Below the pieces are notes generated by a model, which ran no database searches, was not told the origin of the DNA, and saw only the letters and a program-made list of their open reading frames with translations. A DNA stretch of 64,000 bases. Source: an uncultured Trueperaceae bacterium. GTDB lineage: Bacteria > Deinococcota > Deinococci > Deinococcales > Trueperaceae. The translations under genes and the position numbers were made by a program. The DNA lies in the NCBI GenBank assembly GCA_937873495.1, contig CALMXZ010000005.1:1-64000 (forward strand), read 5' to 3'. This document shows positions 25,251 to 35,785 of this stretch, one piece after another. Position 1 is the stretch's first letter. Every line of letters begins with the position of its first letter.

Positions 25251-26240
25251 GTGAGCGAGACCAGACCGCGTGCCGGTGTCACGGCCCTGGGCGCCTACGC
25301 GCCGTCCAAGGTCGTGACGAACTTCGACCTCGAGAAGATCATGGACACGTCCGACGAGTGGATCACCACCCGCACGGGCATCAAGCGCAGGCACGTGGCG
25401 GCCGAGGGGGAGTTCACCTCCGACCTCGCCTTCCGGGCCGTCGAGAACCTCTTGGCGCGGCACGGCGACGACGCCCTGGCCGGCGTCGACATGGTCATCG
25501 TCGCCACGAACACTCCCGACGCCCTCTTCCCGGCCACCGCGGCCCTCGTCCAGGAGAAGTTCCGGCTCAAGGCCGGCGCGTTCGACCTCCTTGCCGCCTG
25601 TCCCGGCTGGCTGTACGCCGTCGGCATCGGCAAGAGCCTCGTCGAGGCCGGGCAGTGCAAGCGCGTCCTCGCCATCGGCGCCGAGGCGCTGACCAAGATC
25701 GTCGACTGGAACGACCGCTCGACGGCCGTGCTGTTCGGCGACGGCGGCGGCGCCGCGATCGTCGAGGCCGTGTCCGAGCCGTACGGGGTGAAGGGCGTGG
25801 TGCTTGGCGCCGACGGCGCCGGTGCCGACCACCTCCACAAGCGCTCGGTCGGCGCCTGCCTGCCGAGCGGCGCGCGGCTCTCCGACTCGCTCTACATGAA
25901 CGGCCGCGAGGTCTACAAGTTCGCCGTGCGGGTCATGAACACCGCCACCCTCGAGGCGGTCGAGAAGGCCGGGCTCACTATCGACGACATCTCGCTCTTC
26001 GTCCCGCACCAGGCGAACCTGCGCATCATCGAAGCGGCCCGCGAACGGTTGAGCCTGCCCAAGGAGCGCGTCGTCGTCACCGTCGACGAGTACGGCAACA
26101 ACTCCACGGCCAGCATCCCGCTCGCCTTGGCCAACGCGCTCGACACGGGCAGGATCGCCGTCGGCGACAACCTGCTCCTCGTGTCGTTCGGCGCCGGCCT
26201 CACCTGGGCGTCGGCCGTCCTCACCTGGGGGCCGGCGTGA
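25251..26240 (+). CDS. fabH: 3-oxoacyl-ACP synthase III
   Basis: The 329-residue condensing enzyme starts fatty-acid synthesis by joining an acyl-CoA primer with malonyl-ACP. The triad is complete: Cys117 in LLAACPGW, His253 in VPHQANLRI and Asn283 in EYGNNST. It begins at a GTG and overlaps fabD by four bases. plsX, which often lies between rpmF and fabH, is absent. Confidence 0.95.
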   Translation: MSETRPRAGVTALGAYAPSKVVTNFDLEKIMDTSDEWITTRTGIKRRHVAAEGEFTSDLAFRAVENLLARHGDDALAGVDMVIVATNTPDALFPATAALVQEKFRLKAGAFDLLAACPGWLYAVGIGKSLVEAGQCKRVLAIGAEALTKIVDWNDRSTAVLFGDGGGAAIVEAVSEPYGVKGVVLGADGAGADHLHKRSVGACLPSGARLSDSLYMNGREVYKFAVRVMNTATLEAVEKAGLTIDDISLFVPHQANLRIIEAARERLSLPKERVVVTVDEYGNNSTASIPLALANALDTGRIAVGDNLLLVSFGAGLTWASAVLTWGPA

Positions 26241-27178
26241 GCGACGGAGCGGGCGTAGTCGCCGCCATCTTCCCCGGCCAGGGGTCGCAGGCCGTCGGCA
26301 TGGGCCGGGAGCTCTACGAGACCTCGCCGGCCGCCAAGCGTGTGCTAGACGAGGCGGAGGCGGCCCTGCCGGGGCTCCTGGCGCTCATGTGGGAAGGCCC
26401 GGCCGAGAAGCTCCAACTGACCGCCAACCAGCAGCCCGCCCTCGTGGCCGCCGGCGCCGCGGCGTTCGCCGCCTACCTGGAGGCCGGCGGTACCGCCCCG
26501 CGCCTCGCCGCGGGCCACTCGCTCGGCGAGTACACGGCCCACGTCGCGGCCGGCACGCTGGGCGTGGCCGACGCGGTGCGCATCGTGCGCAAGCGTGGGC
26601 AGTACATGCAAGACGCCGTGCCGGCCAGCGCGGGCGCCATGGCCGCCGTCCTGAAGCTGGACGAGGACGTCATCCGTCAGGTCCTCGCGGAGGTAGCCGC
26701 GGGCGGAGCGGCGGACCTGGTGGCGGTGGCCAACCTCAACGCGCCGGGCCAGACGGTCATCTCCGGCACCGCCGAGGGCGTCGCGAAAGCGACGGACGCC
26801 CTCAAGGCGCGAGGGGGCCGCCTCATCCCGCTCAAGGTCAGCGCGCCCTTCCACTCTCCGCTAATGGCGCCCGCCGCGACCCGCCTGGCGACCGACCTCG
26901 CGGCGGTGGCCTTCCGCGAGCCCGGCTTGACCGTCGTGTGCAACGTGACGGCGGAGCCGCTCCAAGGAGCGGCGCAGGCGGCACGGCTCCTGACGGAGCA
27001 GGTGACGGCGCCGGTACGTTGGGTCGAATGCGTCCGGAAGCTCGCCGCGCTCGGCGCGACCCGCTACGTCGAGTTCGGCTCCGGCACCGTGCTCGTCGGC
27101 CTGCTCGGGCGCATCCTGCCGGACGCGACCGGCGTGGCCGTCACCGACAGCGGCAGCCTCGCCGCCGCCGTGGCCTAG
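26237..27178 (+). CDS. fabD: Malonyl-CoA:ACP transacylase
   Basis: The 313-residue enzyme loads malonate onto ACP. IFPGQGSQ (11-18) and the nucleophile Ser95 in GHSLGEY with His206 in APFHSPLM are diagnostic. Its GTG start overlaps the fabH stop (GTGA), indicating coupled translation. Confidence 0.95.
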   Translation: MSDGAGVVAAIFPGQGSQAVGMGRELYETSPAAKRVLDEAEAALPGLLALMWEGPAEKLQLTANQQPALVAAGAAAFAAYLEAGGTAPRLAAGHSLGEYTAHVAAGTLGVADAVRIVRKRGQYMQDAVPASAGAMAAVLKLDEDVIRQVLAEVAAGGAADLVAVANLNAPGQTVISGTAEGVAKATDALKARGGRLIPLKVSAPFHSPLMAPAATRLATDLAAVAFREPGLTVVCNVTAEPLQGAAQAARLLTEQVTAPVRWVECVRKLAALGATRYVEFGSGTVLVGLLGRILPDATGVAVTDSGSLAAAVA

Positions 27179-27234
27179 TCGAGCGCGCGCCTCGAGGTCG
27201 TCTTCCTGTAACGTCGTCTTCACAAGGAGGTCTC

Positions 27235-27984
27235 GTGGACCAAGAACGCAAGCGTGTCGCGCTGGTCACAGGCTCGAGCCGCGGGCTCGGCAAGGCCATC
27301 GCCGAGACGTTGGGCCGCCGTGGCTACACCGTGGCGGTGCACTACGTCAGCTCGGCAGGCCCCGCCGAGGCCGTCGCCGACGCGATCCGCGCCATGGGCT
27401 CGGAGGCGGAGGCGTTCGGAGCGGACGTCTCGGACCCGGCCCAGTGCCAGGACCTCGTCAAGCGCGTCTTGGAGCGCTTCGGCGCCCTCGACGTGCTCGT
27501 CAACAACGCCGGCGTGACGCGCGACACCCTCGCGCTGCGCATGAAGGACGAGGACTGGCGCAACGTGCTCGACACGAACCTCTCCTCGGCCTTCTACTTG
27601 GCGCGGGGCGCGCTGCGGGGCATGCTCCGCGCGGGTTACGGACGCGTCGTGAACGTCTCGTCCGTCGTCGGCCTGCGCGGCAACGTGGGCCAGGCCAACT
27701 ACGTCGCGGCCAAGGCGGGCCTCATCGGCCTGACGAAAGCGCTCGCACGCGAGTACGCTGCCAAGGGCGTTACCGTCAACGCGGTGGCCCCTGGCTTCAT
27801 CGAGTCGGACATGACGGCGGCGCTGCCGGCGGACGTCAGGGACGCCTACCTGAAGGAGATCCCGGTCGGGCGCTTCGGCACGCCGCAGGACGTGGCCGAG
27901 GCCGTCGCGTTCCTGGCCGGCCCGGAAGCCGGCTACGTCAACGGCCAGACGCTGGTGGTTGACGGTGGGATGGTCATGCACTAG
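27235..27984 (+). CDS. fabG: 3-oxoacyl-ACP reductase
   Basis: The 249-residue SDR reduces 3-oxoacyl-ACP with NADPH. TGSSRGLG (12-19), NNAG, Ser143, Tyr156 and Lys160 form a full active site, and the C-terminal YVNGQTLVVDGGMVMH is typical of FabG. AAGGAGG precedes the GTG start. Confidence 0.95.
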   Translation: MDQERKRVALVTGSSRGLGKAIAETLGRRGYTVAVHYVSSAGPAEAVADAIRAMGSEAEAFGADVSDPAQCQDLVKRVLERFGALDVLVNNAGVTRDTLALRMKDEDWRNVLDTNLSSAFYLARGALRGMLRAGYGRVVNVSSVVGLRGNVGQANYVAAKAGLIGLTKALAREYAAKGVTVNAVAPGFIESDMTAALPADVRDAYLKEIPVGRFGTPQDVAEAVAFLAGPEAGYVNGQTLVVDGGMVMH

Positions 27985-28049
27985 CATCGCAAAGGCCGCG
28001 CCGCCGGCAAGGGCACTCGCCCACGTCAGCGAAGGCTTCCACCGCGGTG

Positions 28050-28077
28050 TTGGCACGGCGAGAGCCCGTGCTACAGT
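28050..28077 (+). promoter_or_regulatory. Probable promoter of acpP
   Basis: TTGGCA (28050-28055) and TACAGT (28072-28077) are 16 bases apart, about 58 bases before the acpP start. A separate promoter would let the abundant carrier protein exceed its enzymes. Confidence 0.5.
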
Positions 28078-28134
28078 CTCGCAAGATATGCGCTACACGG
28101 GCACGGCACGAGTCGTTGCCAAGGAGGGAAAGTC

Positions 28135-28374
28135 GTGGACGAGCACGAGATACTGGAGAAGATCAAGGACGTGGTCGCTGACAAGCTCGACGCCGACCCA
28201 AGCGATGTCACGGAGGAGTCCCGCTTCATGGACGACCTCGGCGCCGACTCGCTCGATGTCGTCGAGTTGATCATGGGCCTCGAGGACGAATTCGGGGTCG
28301 AGATCTCCGACGAGGAAGCCGAAGGCATCCGCACCGTCGGGGACGCCGTCCGCTTCATCGCAGACAAGCAGTGA
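28135..28374 (+). CDS. acpP: Acyl carrier protein
   Basis: The acidic 79-residue carrier is modified with phosphopantetheine at Ser39 ([10 protein letters not shown]). It carries growing acyl chains. The GTG start follows AAGGAGGG. A nested hairpin follows the gene. Confidence 0.96.
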   Translation: MDEHEILEKIKDVVADKLDADPSDVTEESRFMDDLGADSLDVVELIMGLEDEFGVEISDEEAEGIRTVGDAVRFIADKQ

Positions 28375-28379
28375 GGACC

Positions 28380-28415
28380 GGCCCCGGCTCGAGCCACAGG
28401 CTCGCTCCCGGGGCC
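28380..28415 (+). terminator. Nested hairpin between acpP and fabF
   Basis: Eight-base arms (28380-28387, 28408-28415) enclose a further 5-base hairpin (28391-28395, 28399-28403). It starts six bases after the acpP stop. Without a U run, it may be a partial terminator or processing site that raises acpP over fabF. Confidence 0.55.
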
Positions 28416-28490
28416 ACCGGCCGCAGCACCGGCGCGGGCAGACTACGCATCACGCCCATTCACGGCTGTAGCCGTTAACTTAGGACGACC

Positions 28491-29720
28491 ATGAGACGAG
28501 TCGTTGTCACCGGTGTCGGGCCCGTAACGCCGATCGGCGTCGGCGCCGCCAAGTTCCTGGCGGCCCAGCACGAGGCCAAGAACGGTATCAGACCCATCAC
28601 CCTGTTCGATGCCAGCGATCTCTCCGTGCGCTTCGCCGGTGAGGTCGACGTCGACATGACCGGCTACCTGGAGCCTAAGGAAGCCAGGCGCCTTGACCGC
28701 TTCGTGCAGTTCGCCCTCATCGGGGCCGACCTCGCGCTCGAGGATTCGGGCCTCACAGCCGAAGAGGTGGCCGGCGAGCACACCGGCACGTGCGTGGGCT
28801 CCGGCATCGGCGGCCTCGCCACGTGGGAGGAGCAGTCCAAGACCCGCTTCGAACGCTCCCCCATGCGTATCAGCCCGTTCTTCATCCCCATGCTCATCGC
28901 CAACATGGCCAGCGGGCACGTCGCCATGCGCTACGGCCTCACGGGCCCGAGTTCGAGCGTCGTGACGGCCTGCGCTACCGGCTCTGGCAACATCGGCGAC
29001 GGCTACAGGATGATCCAGCGCGGCGAAGCCGACATCGTCTTCGCAGGCGGCTCCGAGGCGCCCGTAACGCCCATGGGCATCGGCGGCTTCGCCGTCATGA
29101 AGGCCCTCTCCACCCGCAACGACAGCCCCGAGACGGCCAGCCGGCCGTTCACCGCGAGCCGCGACGGCTTCGTGGCCGGCGAGGGCGCCGGCATCCTCGT
29201 GCTGGAAGAGTACGAGCGCGCCGTGAAGCGCGGCGCCCGCATCTACGCCGAGGTCGTGGGGTACGGCACGAGCGCGGACGCGCATCACATCACCGCGCCG
29301 GCGCCGGGCGGCACGGGAGCCATCGCGGCGATCAAGCGCGCCCTCAAGGACGCCAAGATCACGCCCGACCAGGTCGGCTACATCAACGCGCACGGCACGA
29401 GCACGGAAGCCAACGACCTCAACGAGACGCTCGCCTTCAAGGCCGTCTGGGCAGGCCACGGCCCGGTACCGCCCGTCTCCTCCACCAAGTCGATGACCGG
29501 CCACACGCTCGGGGCGGCCGGCGGCATCGAGGGGATCGCGACGGTGCAGGCCATCCACTACGGCGTCCTGCCGCCCACCCGCAACTACATCGACCCCGAT
29601 CCGGTCCTCGACCTCGACTACATCCCTGAAGGCGCGCGCGAGAAGCGCGTCGACGTCGCCATCTCCACCAACTTCGCGTTCGGCGGGCAGAACGCCTGCC
29701 TCGTGTTCAAGCGCGTCTGA
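28491..29720 (+). CDS. fabF: 3-oxoacyl-ACP synthase II
   Basis: The 409-residue elongating condensing enzyme has Cys161 in VTACATGSG, His301 in NAHGTST and His338 in [13 protein letters not shown], the full Cys-His-His set of KAS I/II. It ends the fatty-acid cluster and faces murJ tail to tail with 34 bases between them. Confidence 0.95.
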   Translation: MRRVVVTGVGPVTPIGVGAAKFLAAQHEAKNGIRPITLFDASDLSVRFAGEVDVDMTGYLEPKEARRLDRFVQFALIGADLALEDSGLTAEEVAGEHTGTCVGSGIGGLATWEEQSKTRFERSPMRISPFFIPMLIANMASGHVAMRYGLTGPSSSVVTACATGSGNIGDGYRMIQRGEADIVFAGGSEAPVTPMGIGGFAVMKALSTRNDSPETASRPFTASRDGFVAGEGAGILVLEEYERAVKRGARIYAEVVGYGTSADAHHITAPAPGGTGAIAAIKRALKDAKITPDQVGYINAHGTSTEANDLNETLAFKAVWAGHGPVPPVSSTKSMTGHTLGAAGGIEGIATVQAIHYGVLPPTRNYIDPDPVLDLDYIPEGAREKRVDVAISTNFAFGGQNACLVFKRV

Positions 29721-29754
29721 CGCATAAGGCGCGGCCAGGGCGCAGGAGCGCCGG

Positions 29755-31296
29755 CTAACGGCGTGAGGGGCGCAACCGCCTGAGCACCGCTGCGAGTTCC
29801 GGCAGCCCCATGAGGGCGCCGGCCGCCGCGAAGACGACCATCAGCACCCCGCCGCCCACGATCAGCCGCCCGACCTGGCCCCACCAGCCGTCGCCGATGG
29901 GCAGGACGGCCAGAGCTAGGGCGGCCGCGCCAGTGGCCAGGCCGGCCGCGAGCCACACTCTCAACGTCCCCGAGGCCCAGCGGCCAAGGCCGAAACCCTC
30001 GCGTCGCTCGACGAGCCAGGCGACCACGCCGAGCTGGAGCCATGCGGCCACGGCCGTGGCCCACGCCACGCCGGCGATGCCGAACGTCCTCGACAGCACG
30101 ACGTAGAGCGCCCCTTGGAGGGTGAGGAACGCGAGGACGAGGAGGACGGGCGTGCGCACGAGGCGTCTGACGTAGAACGTCCTGATGAGCAGGTTGAAGG
30201 CGCCGATCGGGAACACGGCGAAGCCGAGCGGCAGCGTGGCGGCGATGGTGAACGAGCGCAGCTGGGCATCCATCGGCTCGCCGAGGAGCGAACGCCAGTT
30301 GTAGACGGCGTCGACGGCGGGCGCGGCGAGGAGCGCGAGGGCGAGCCCGGCCGGCACCGTCAGGAAGGTGATGAAGCGTAGGCCCTCCGAGAGGGTCGGC
30401 GCGAACGACCCCGGCTCGTTCACCGCGTGGTCGGAGAGCCGGGAGTAGTAGGCGAGCGCGGGCGAGATGCTGAACAGCCCGAGGGCAAGGCTGAGGAACA
30501 GGTCGGCTAGGTAGAAGGCGCCCTGGGCACCGGCGTCGATGGCCGTGATGACGTTGGAAGCGACGACGTTGAGCACCTGCCGCCCGCCGGCCGTGAAGGC
30601 GAACGGGAGCATGAGCAGGAGCACCGAGCCGAGCGCGGGGTGCCAGAGCGCGCCGAACCGCGGCATGAGCCCTGAGCGGACCAAGGCCGGTACCTGCACG
30701 AGGAGCTGGGCGGCGCCACCGAGCACGTGCGCCCAGGCGAGCATGACGGCCTGGCCGGGGAAGAGGGCCATGAGGACGACCGTCACGACGTTGAGGGCGA
30801 CCGGCGCCCAGGCCGGCGCGAGGAAGCGCTCCTCGGCGTTGAGGATCCCCATGGCGAGGGCCGAGAGGGAGATGGCCGGCAGGAACGGGAAGACGATCCT
30901 CACGAGCCGGGTCGTGAGCTCGAGGTCGACGTTGCCGGCCGACGAGATCAGCAGGCGCGCCAGGAGCGGGGCGGCGAGGTAGGCGCCCGCCAGCAGCAGG
31001 CCGTTGACGAGCATGAGGAGGGCGAGGAGGGCGCCGGCCATGCGCTTCGCCTCGTGCGGCGCGAGGCCCTTGTAGACGGGGATGAACGAGTTGGTGAGCG
31101 CCCCCTCGGCCAGCAGTTCGCGGAAGAGGTTGGGGACCTTGAAGGCCGTCACGAAGGCGTCGATGACGGCCGTTGGGAAGAACTGCGCGAGCAGCGAGTT
31201 CTTGAGGAGCCCCGTGACGCGGCTCGCCAGCGTGCCGACCATGAGGGTCAGGGCGCCGCGCCGGGTGCTGGTCCTCTCGCTCACGCGCGCCATCAT
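29755..31296 (-). CDS. murJ: MurJ/MviN lipid II flippase
   Basis: The 513-residue MOP-family protein moves lipid II across the inner membrane. About fourteen membrane segments are visible, and the N-terminal LMVGTLASRVTGLLKNSLLAQFF and VPNLFRELLAEGALTNSFIPVY are MurJ signatures. Two adjacent ATG codons (31296, 31293) are possible starts; no clear ribosome-binding site precedes them. Confidence 0.93.
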   Translation of the reverse strand: MMARVSERTSTRRGALTLMVGTLASRVTGLLKNSLLAQFFPTAVIDAFVTAFKVPNLFRELLAEGALTNSFIPVYKGLAPHEAKRMAGALLALLMLVNGLLLAGAYLAAPLLARLLISSAGNVDLELTTRLVRIVFPFLPAISLSALAMGILNAEERFLAPAWAPVALNVVTVVLMALFPGQAVMLAWAHVLGGAAQLLVQVPALVRSGLMPRFGALWHPALGSVLLLMLPFAFTAGGRQVLNVVASNVITAIDAGAQGAFYLADLFLSLALGLFSISPALAYYSRLSDHAVNEPGSFAPTLSEGLRFITFLTVPAGLALALLAAPAVDAVYNWRSLLGEPMDAQLRSFTIAATLPLGFAVFPIGAFNLLIRTFYVRRLVRTPVLLVLAFLTLQGALYVVLSRTFGIAGVAWATAVAAWLQLGVVAWLVERREGFGLGRWASGTLRVWLAAGLATGAAALALAVLPIGDGWWGQVGRLIVGGGVLMVVFAAAGALMGLPELAAVLRRLRPSRR

Positions 31297-31407
31297 CGCA
31301 TCATGGCGCCCCGGGGCGCTCGCGGCGGTTGGCGCTATCATGGACCCCGTCTCGCCGGCCGCCTGCGCTACTCGCCAGGCGCCGGCGCCAGCTCGGAAGG
31401 AGCGTCC

Positions 31408-31995
31408 ATGGTCGACGACACCCCGCACACCTCGCGCGTCAACGTGACCGCGCAGTACGACCACCCATCCAAGGCGCGCGACGCCGCGGCAGCCCTCGAA
31501 GCGGCCGGGTTCGACAAGGGCAGCGTCAGGGTGGTGGCAGGCGCCTCGGACGAGATCCTGCGGGCCCAACGCCAGTCCGACCCGTACGTGCTCGAGCGCG
31601 ACGAGGTCCCGCCTACCACCGGCGCGGCCATGGGGTTCGTCGTCGGGCTCCTCGGCTTCGGCTTCCTCGGCCTGCTCACGGGCTCCGGCCTCGTGAACGT
31701 CATGGGCAAAGAGGCGGCCCAGGCGGTCGGCCCCTTCTGGGCGGCCGTCATCGCCGGTGGCGTGGGCGGGTTGGCCCTTGCCCTCGCCGGCTACGTCTTC
31801 AACGCCCCGCTCCCCCTGGCGGAGCCGCCGGAGCACGCCCCCGGCAAGCCCGACCCGCGCACCTTCGTCTCCGTGCTAACGGAACCGGGCAGGCAAGCGG
31901 CCGCCACGGCCGCCCTCAGCCGCTTCGAGCCGGGGCTCGTCACGGAGTGGCTGGCGAACGACGGGGAGTGGCTGCCGCAGCGCACCGGCGCCTGA
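31408..31995 (+). CDS. Small two-helix membrane protein, function unknown
   Basis: The 195-residue protein has an N-terminal soluble part (about 10-66) with SKARDAAAALEAAGFDKGSV, two glycine-rich membrane helices (about 73-95 and 107-130) and a C-terminal soluble part. The first part resembles the alpha/beta domain of general-stress-protein-17M-like families, but the match is weak and I do not assign a function. GGAAGGAG precedes the ATG. It is divergent from murJ. Confidence 0.65.
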   Translation: MVDDTPHTSRVNVTAQYDHPSKARDAAAALEAAGFDKGSVRVVAGASDEILRAQRQSDPYVLERDEVPPTTGAAMGFVVGLLGFGFLGLLTGSGLVNVMGKEAAQAVGPFWAAVIAGGVGGLALALAGYVFNAPLPLAEPPEHAPGKPDPRTFVSVLTEPGRQAAATAALSRFEPGLVTEWLANDGEWLPQRTGA

Positions 31996-32120
31996 GGAAG
32001 GCACCGACTCGATCGACGTCACGCCGGCCGTGAGGTATGACGCATCTCGCAAGGCTGGGGCTGGCTAGAGTGGCCCCCGCGTCACCTCCGCGTCCAGCGC
32101 GGAAGGAAGGTCGGGAAGTC

Positions 32121-33431
32121 GTGTCGCAAGCAGAGGAGCTCGCCGCCAACCGCGCCGAGCGTATAGCCGTCGTCGGCCAAGGTTACGTCGGCTTGCCCGT
32201 CACGCTGGCCTTCGCCGAGGTTTTCCCCGACGTCGTCGGGTTCGACATAGACGAGGCCAAGATCGCACGCCTGAAGGCCGGCATCGACCCCACCGGCGAA
32301 GCCGACGCGGGCAAGCTGGCGAGCAGCGCGGTGAGGTTCACAGCCGACCCGGCTGACCTCGAAGGCTGCACGTTCTTCGTCGTCGCCGTGCCGACGCCGA
32401 TAGACGACATCAAGCGCCCGGACATGCGCATCCTGGAAGCGGCCAGCCGCACCGTCGGGCGGGCGTTGACGCCAGGGGCGGTCGTCGTATACGAATCGAC
32501 CGTCTACCCCGGCGTCACCGAGGATATCTGCGGTCCGATCCTCGCCCGGGAGTCCGGCCTCGAACTGGGCGTCGGCTTCACGCTCGGCTACTCGCCGGAG
32601 CGCATCAACCCCGGCGACAAGGAGCACACGCTCACCCGCATCGTGAAGGTCGTCTCCGGGCAGGACGAGCGGACCCTCGAGCGCGTCGCGGCCGCTTACG
32701 GGGCCATCGTCACGGCGGGCGTGCACCGCGCGAGCAGCATCAAGGTGGCCGAGGCGGCCAAGGTCATCGAGAACACGCAGCGCGACCTGAACATCGCGCT
32801 CATGAACGAGCTGGCGCTGATCTTCGACCGGCTGGGGATAGACACGCTCGAGGTCCTCGAGGCCGCCGGCACGAAGTGGAACTTCCTGCCGTTCAAGCCG
32901 GGGCTCGTCGGGGGGCACTGCATCGGTGTCGACCCCTACTACCTGACGACCAAGGCGCAGGAGGTCGGGTACGACCCGCAAGTCATCCTCGCCGGCCGGC
33001 GGATCAACGACGGCATGGGGACTTTCGTAGCCCAGAAGACCGTCAAGCTCCTCGCCACGAGCGGTCTTCCCGTCAAGGACGCCCGTGTCGGCGTCCTCGG
33101 GCTCACCTTCAAGGAGAACGTGCCCGACCTCCGGAACTCGCGCGTGCCGGACATCCTGGCCGAGTTGGCCGAGTACTCGATCACGCCGCTCGTCCACGAC
33201 AGCCTGGCCGACCCGCGCGAGGCGCTTCACGAGTACGGGGTCGAACTGGCCGACCTGGCCGAGTTCACCGACCTGGACGCGATCATCGTCGCCGTCGCCC
33301 ATCGCGGCTACCGCGAGCTGCTCAGCGACAGGCTCTCGAGCATGCTCAAGGCCGGCGGCGTGGTGGTGGACGTCAAGTCGCTCATCAAGGGCGCGAGCTT
33401 GCCGCCCGCGGCGAAGTATTGGAGCCTCTAG
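32121..33431 (+). CDS. Nucleotide-sugar (UDP-sugar) 6-dehydrogenase
   Basis: The 436-residue enzyme oxidises C6 of a UDP-sugar to the uronate with two NAD. The Rossmann motif is [10 protein letters not shown] (18-27), [10 protein letters not shown] is present, and Cys267 in [13 protein letters not shown] is the thiohemiacetal nucleophile. It resembles the TviB/WbpO-type UDP-N-acetylhexosamine dehydrogenases more than plain UDP-glucose dehydrogenase; that choice is a judgement. GTG start with GGAAGG upstream. It opens the exopolysaccharide locus and is followed after five bases by a 4-epimerase. Confidence 0.9.
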   Translation: MSQAEELAANRAERIAVVGQGYVGLPVTLAFAEVFPDVVGFDIDEAKIARLKAGIDPTGEADAGKLASSAVRFTADPADLEGCTFFVVAVPTPIDDIKRPDMRILEAASRTVGRALTPGAVVVYESTVYPGVTEDICGPILARESGLELGVGFTLGYSPERINPGDKEHTLTRIVKVVSGQDERTLERVAAAYGAIVTAGVHRASSIKVAEAAKVIENTQRDLNIALMNELALIFDRLGIDTLEVLEAAGTKWNFLPFKPGLVGGHCIGVDPYYLTTKAQEVGYDPQVILAGRRINDGMGTFVAQKTVKLLATSGLPVKDARVGVLGLTFKENVPDLRNSRVPDILAELAEYSITPLVHDSLADPREALHEYGVELADLAEFTDLDAIIVAVAHRGYRELLSDRLSSMLKAGGVVVDVKSLIKGASLPPAAKYWSL

Positions 33432-33436
33432 GCATC

Positions 33437-34447
33437 ATGAGACGGTACTTGGTCACCGGCACGGCCGGCTTCATCGGCTACCACCTGGCTGAGCGACTCC
33501 TCGGGCGCGGCGACCAGGTCGTCGGGGTAGACAACATCAACGACTACTACGACGTGCGGCTCAAACACGCCCGCCTCGAGCGGCTCTCGCGCCACGCCAA
33601 CCACCGGTTCGAGAAGGTCGACCTCGCCGACCGCGCGGCGCTTACCAGGGTGTTCGAGGAGGCGCGGCCCGAGGTCGTCGTCAACCTCGCCGCCCAGGCC
33701 GGCGTGCGCTACTCGCTCACCAACCCCCACGCCTACGTCCAGAGCAACCTCGTCGGCTTCGTCAACGTCCTGGAAGCGTGCCGCCACCACGCGGTGGAGC
33801 ACCTCGTCTACGCGTCCTCGAGCTCCGTGTACGGCGCCAACACGACGACACCGTTCTCCGTCCACGACAACGTCGACCACCCCCTGAGCCTCTACGCGGC
33901 CTCCAAGAAGGCCAACGAGCTCATGGCGCACACGTACTCCCACCTCTACCGGCTGCCGACGACGGGCCTCCGCTTCTTCACCGTGTACGGACCGTGGGGG
34001 CGGCCGGACATGGCCATGTTCCTCTTCACGAAGGCGATCCTCGAGGGGCGGCCCATCGACGTCTTCAACAACGGCGACATGCAGCGCGACTTCACCTACA
34101 TCGACGACATCGTCGAGGGTGTCGTGCGCACGGCCGACCACGTGGCGACGCCCAACCCCGGCTGGAGCGGCGCCGCGCCGGATCCCGGCACGAGCAACGC
34201 GCCCTACCGCCTCTACAACATCGGTAACAACAGCCCGGTGCAGCTGATGCGCTTGATCGGCCTCATCGAGAGCGAGCTCGGCATGGAGGCTCGGAAGAAC
34301 TTCCTACCCATGCAGCCCGGCGACGTGCCCGCCACCTACGCCGACGTCGACGCCCTCGTGGAGGACGTCGGCTTCAAGCCGAGCACGCCGCTCGAAGTGG
34401 GCGTCCGTCGGTTCGTTGCCTGGTACCGCGAGTACCATGGCGTCTAG
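33437..34447 (+). CDS. NAD-dependent sugar epimerase, UDP-glucuronate 4-epimerase type
   Basis: The 336-residue extended SDR has [12 protein letters not shown] (7-18), [22 protein letters not shown] and Tyr153/Lys157 in [29 protein letters not shown] and [16 protein letters not shown] are the pattern of UDP-glucuronate/galacturonate 4-epimerases. Together with the dehydrogenase upstream it would supply a galacturonate-type sugar nucleotide. Confidence 0.9.
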   Translation: MRRYLVTGTAGFIGYHLAERLLGRGDQVVGVDNINDYYDVRLKHARLERLSRHANHRFEKVDLADRAALTRVFEEARPEVVVNLAAQAGVRYSLTNPHAYVQSNLVGFVNVLEACRHHAVEHLVYASSSSVYGANTTTPFSVHDNVDHPLSLYAASKKANELMAHTYSHLYRLPTTGLRFFTVYGPWGRPDMAMFLFTKAILEGRPIDVFNNGDMQRDFTYIDDIVEGVVRTADHVATPNPGWSGAAPDPGTSNAPYRLYNIGNNSPVQLMRLIGLIESELGMEARKNFLPMQPGDVPATYADVDALVEDVGFKPSTPLEVGVRRFVAWYREYHGV

Positions 34448-34597
34448 GGGGGCGCTTCCGGCGGTCACGACCCGGTCGGCGGTCGTCTTCATTAACCCGC
34501 CGGTGAGTGGCTTGTAAGAGGCTGCTGCGTACACTGGCTCGTTGGCAACGGCTTCCGACCCACGCGTCGGAGCTGCAAGGTAGCGAGGAGACAACAG

Positions 34598-35785
34598 ATG
34601 CCGCGCGAGACGTTCCTCCCATTCTCTCCCCCCTCAATCGGCCAGGCCGAACTCGACGAGGTGGCGGCCACTCTCCGGTCGGACTGGATCACTACCGGGC
34701 CACGGACGAAGGCGTTCGAGGCCAAGTTCGGCGCGTACGTGGGGGCGCCCGGCGGCACGTCGTTGATGCTCAACTCCTGCACGGCGGGCTTGCACGTCGC
34801 GCTCGTGGCGCTTGGCGTCGGCCCCGGCGACGAGGTCGTCGTGCCTACGCTCACGTTCGCCGCCACGGCCAACGTCGTCGAGCACGTCGGCGCCACGCCG
34901 GTGCTCGTCGACGTCCTGCCCGACACGCTGTGCATGGACCCTGCCGCGGTCGCGCGAGCGCTCACCCCGCGCACCCGGGTGGTCATGCCGGTCCATTACG
35001 CCGGTCACCCGGCCGACCTCGATCCGATCTTCGCCCTGGCGGACGAGCGCGGCTTCGACGTCGTCGAGGACGCCGCCCACGCCGCGCCGACCTTCTACAA
35101 GGACAGGATGGTCGGCAGCCGCGACAACTTCGCCTCCTTCTCGTTCTACGCCACCAAGAACCTGACGACCGCGGAGGGGGGCGCCCTCACCGGCAGGCCC
35201 GACCTGCTCGACCGCGCGCGCGTCATCGGCTTGCACGGCATGTCTCGCGACGCCTGGAAACGCTTCGACAAGGGCGGCTCCTGGGATTACGACATCGAGA
35301 TGCCTGGGTTCAAGTACAACATGACCGACGTCCAGGCCGCCCTCGGCCTCCACCAGCTCGATCGCCTCGCCGGGTTCCATGCCCGCCGCGTCGAGGTCGT
35401 GGACAGCTACCGCGAGGCGTTCGGCGACGACGAGCGCTTCATCGTCCCGACCGAACGCGAGTACGCCAAGAGCGCCTGGCACCTGTACGTGCTGCGTCTG
35501 AACCTGGAAGCGCTCAGCGTCGATCGCAACGAGTTCATCTCGGAGTTGGCGCGCAGGAACATCGGTTCGAGCGTGCACTACCGGCCGCTGCACATGATGA
35601 GCTACTACGCCAAGAAGTACGGCTTCGCCCCGGAAGACTTCCCGGTAGCCCACCAGGCGTTCGGGCAGATCGTCTCCCTGCCGCTCCACCCCCGCCTGAC
35701 GCAAGACGACATCGCCGACGTGGTCGAAGCCGTGCGCGGGGCCGCTCGCGCCGCCAGCGCGCGGCCAAGCGTCGCGCTCAGATGA
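34598..35785 (+). CDS. DegT/DnrJ/EryC1/StrS-family sugar aminotransferase
   Basis: The 395-residue PLP enzyme puts an amino group onto a keto-sugar nucleotide. Lys187 in FYATKNLTTAEGG is the PLP lysine, and VPTLTFAATANVV and EDAAHAAPTFYK line the active site. It would act on the keto sugar made by the FlaA1-type dehydratase two genes downstream. A TACACT box lies at 34530-34535. The stop overlaps the sugar transferase start. Confidence 0.9.
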   Translation: MPRETFLPFSPPSIGQAELDEVAATLRSDWITTGPRTKAFEAKFGAYVGAPGGTSLMLNSCTAGLHVALVALGVGPGDEVVVPTLTFAATANVVEHVGATPVLVDVLPDTLCMDPAAVARALTPRTRVVMPVHYAGHPADLDPIFALADERGFDVVEDAAHAAPTFYKDRMVGSRDNFASFSFYATKNLTTAEGGALTGRPDLLDRARVIGLHGMSRDAWKRFDKGGSWDYDIEMPGFKYNMTDVQAALGLHQLDRLAGFHARRVEVVDSYREAFGDDERFIVPTEREYAKSAWHLYVLRLNLEALSVDRNEFISELARRNIGSSVHYRPLHMMSYYAKKYGFAPEDFPVAHQAFGQIVSLPLHPRLTQDDIADVVEAVRGAARAASARPSVALR

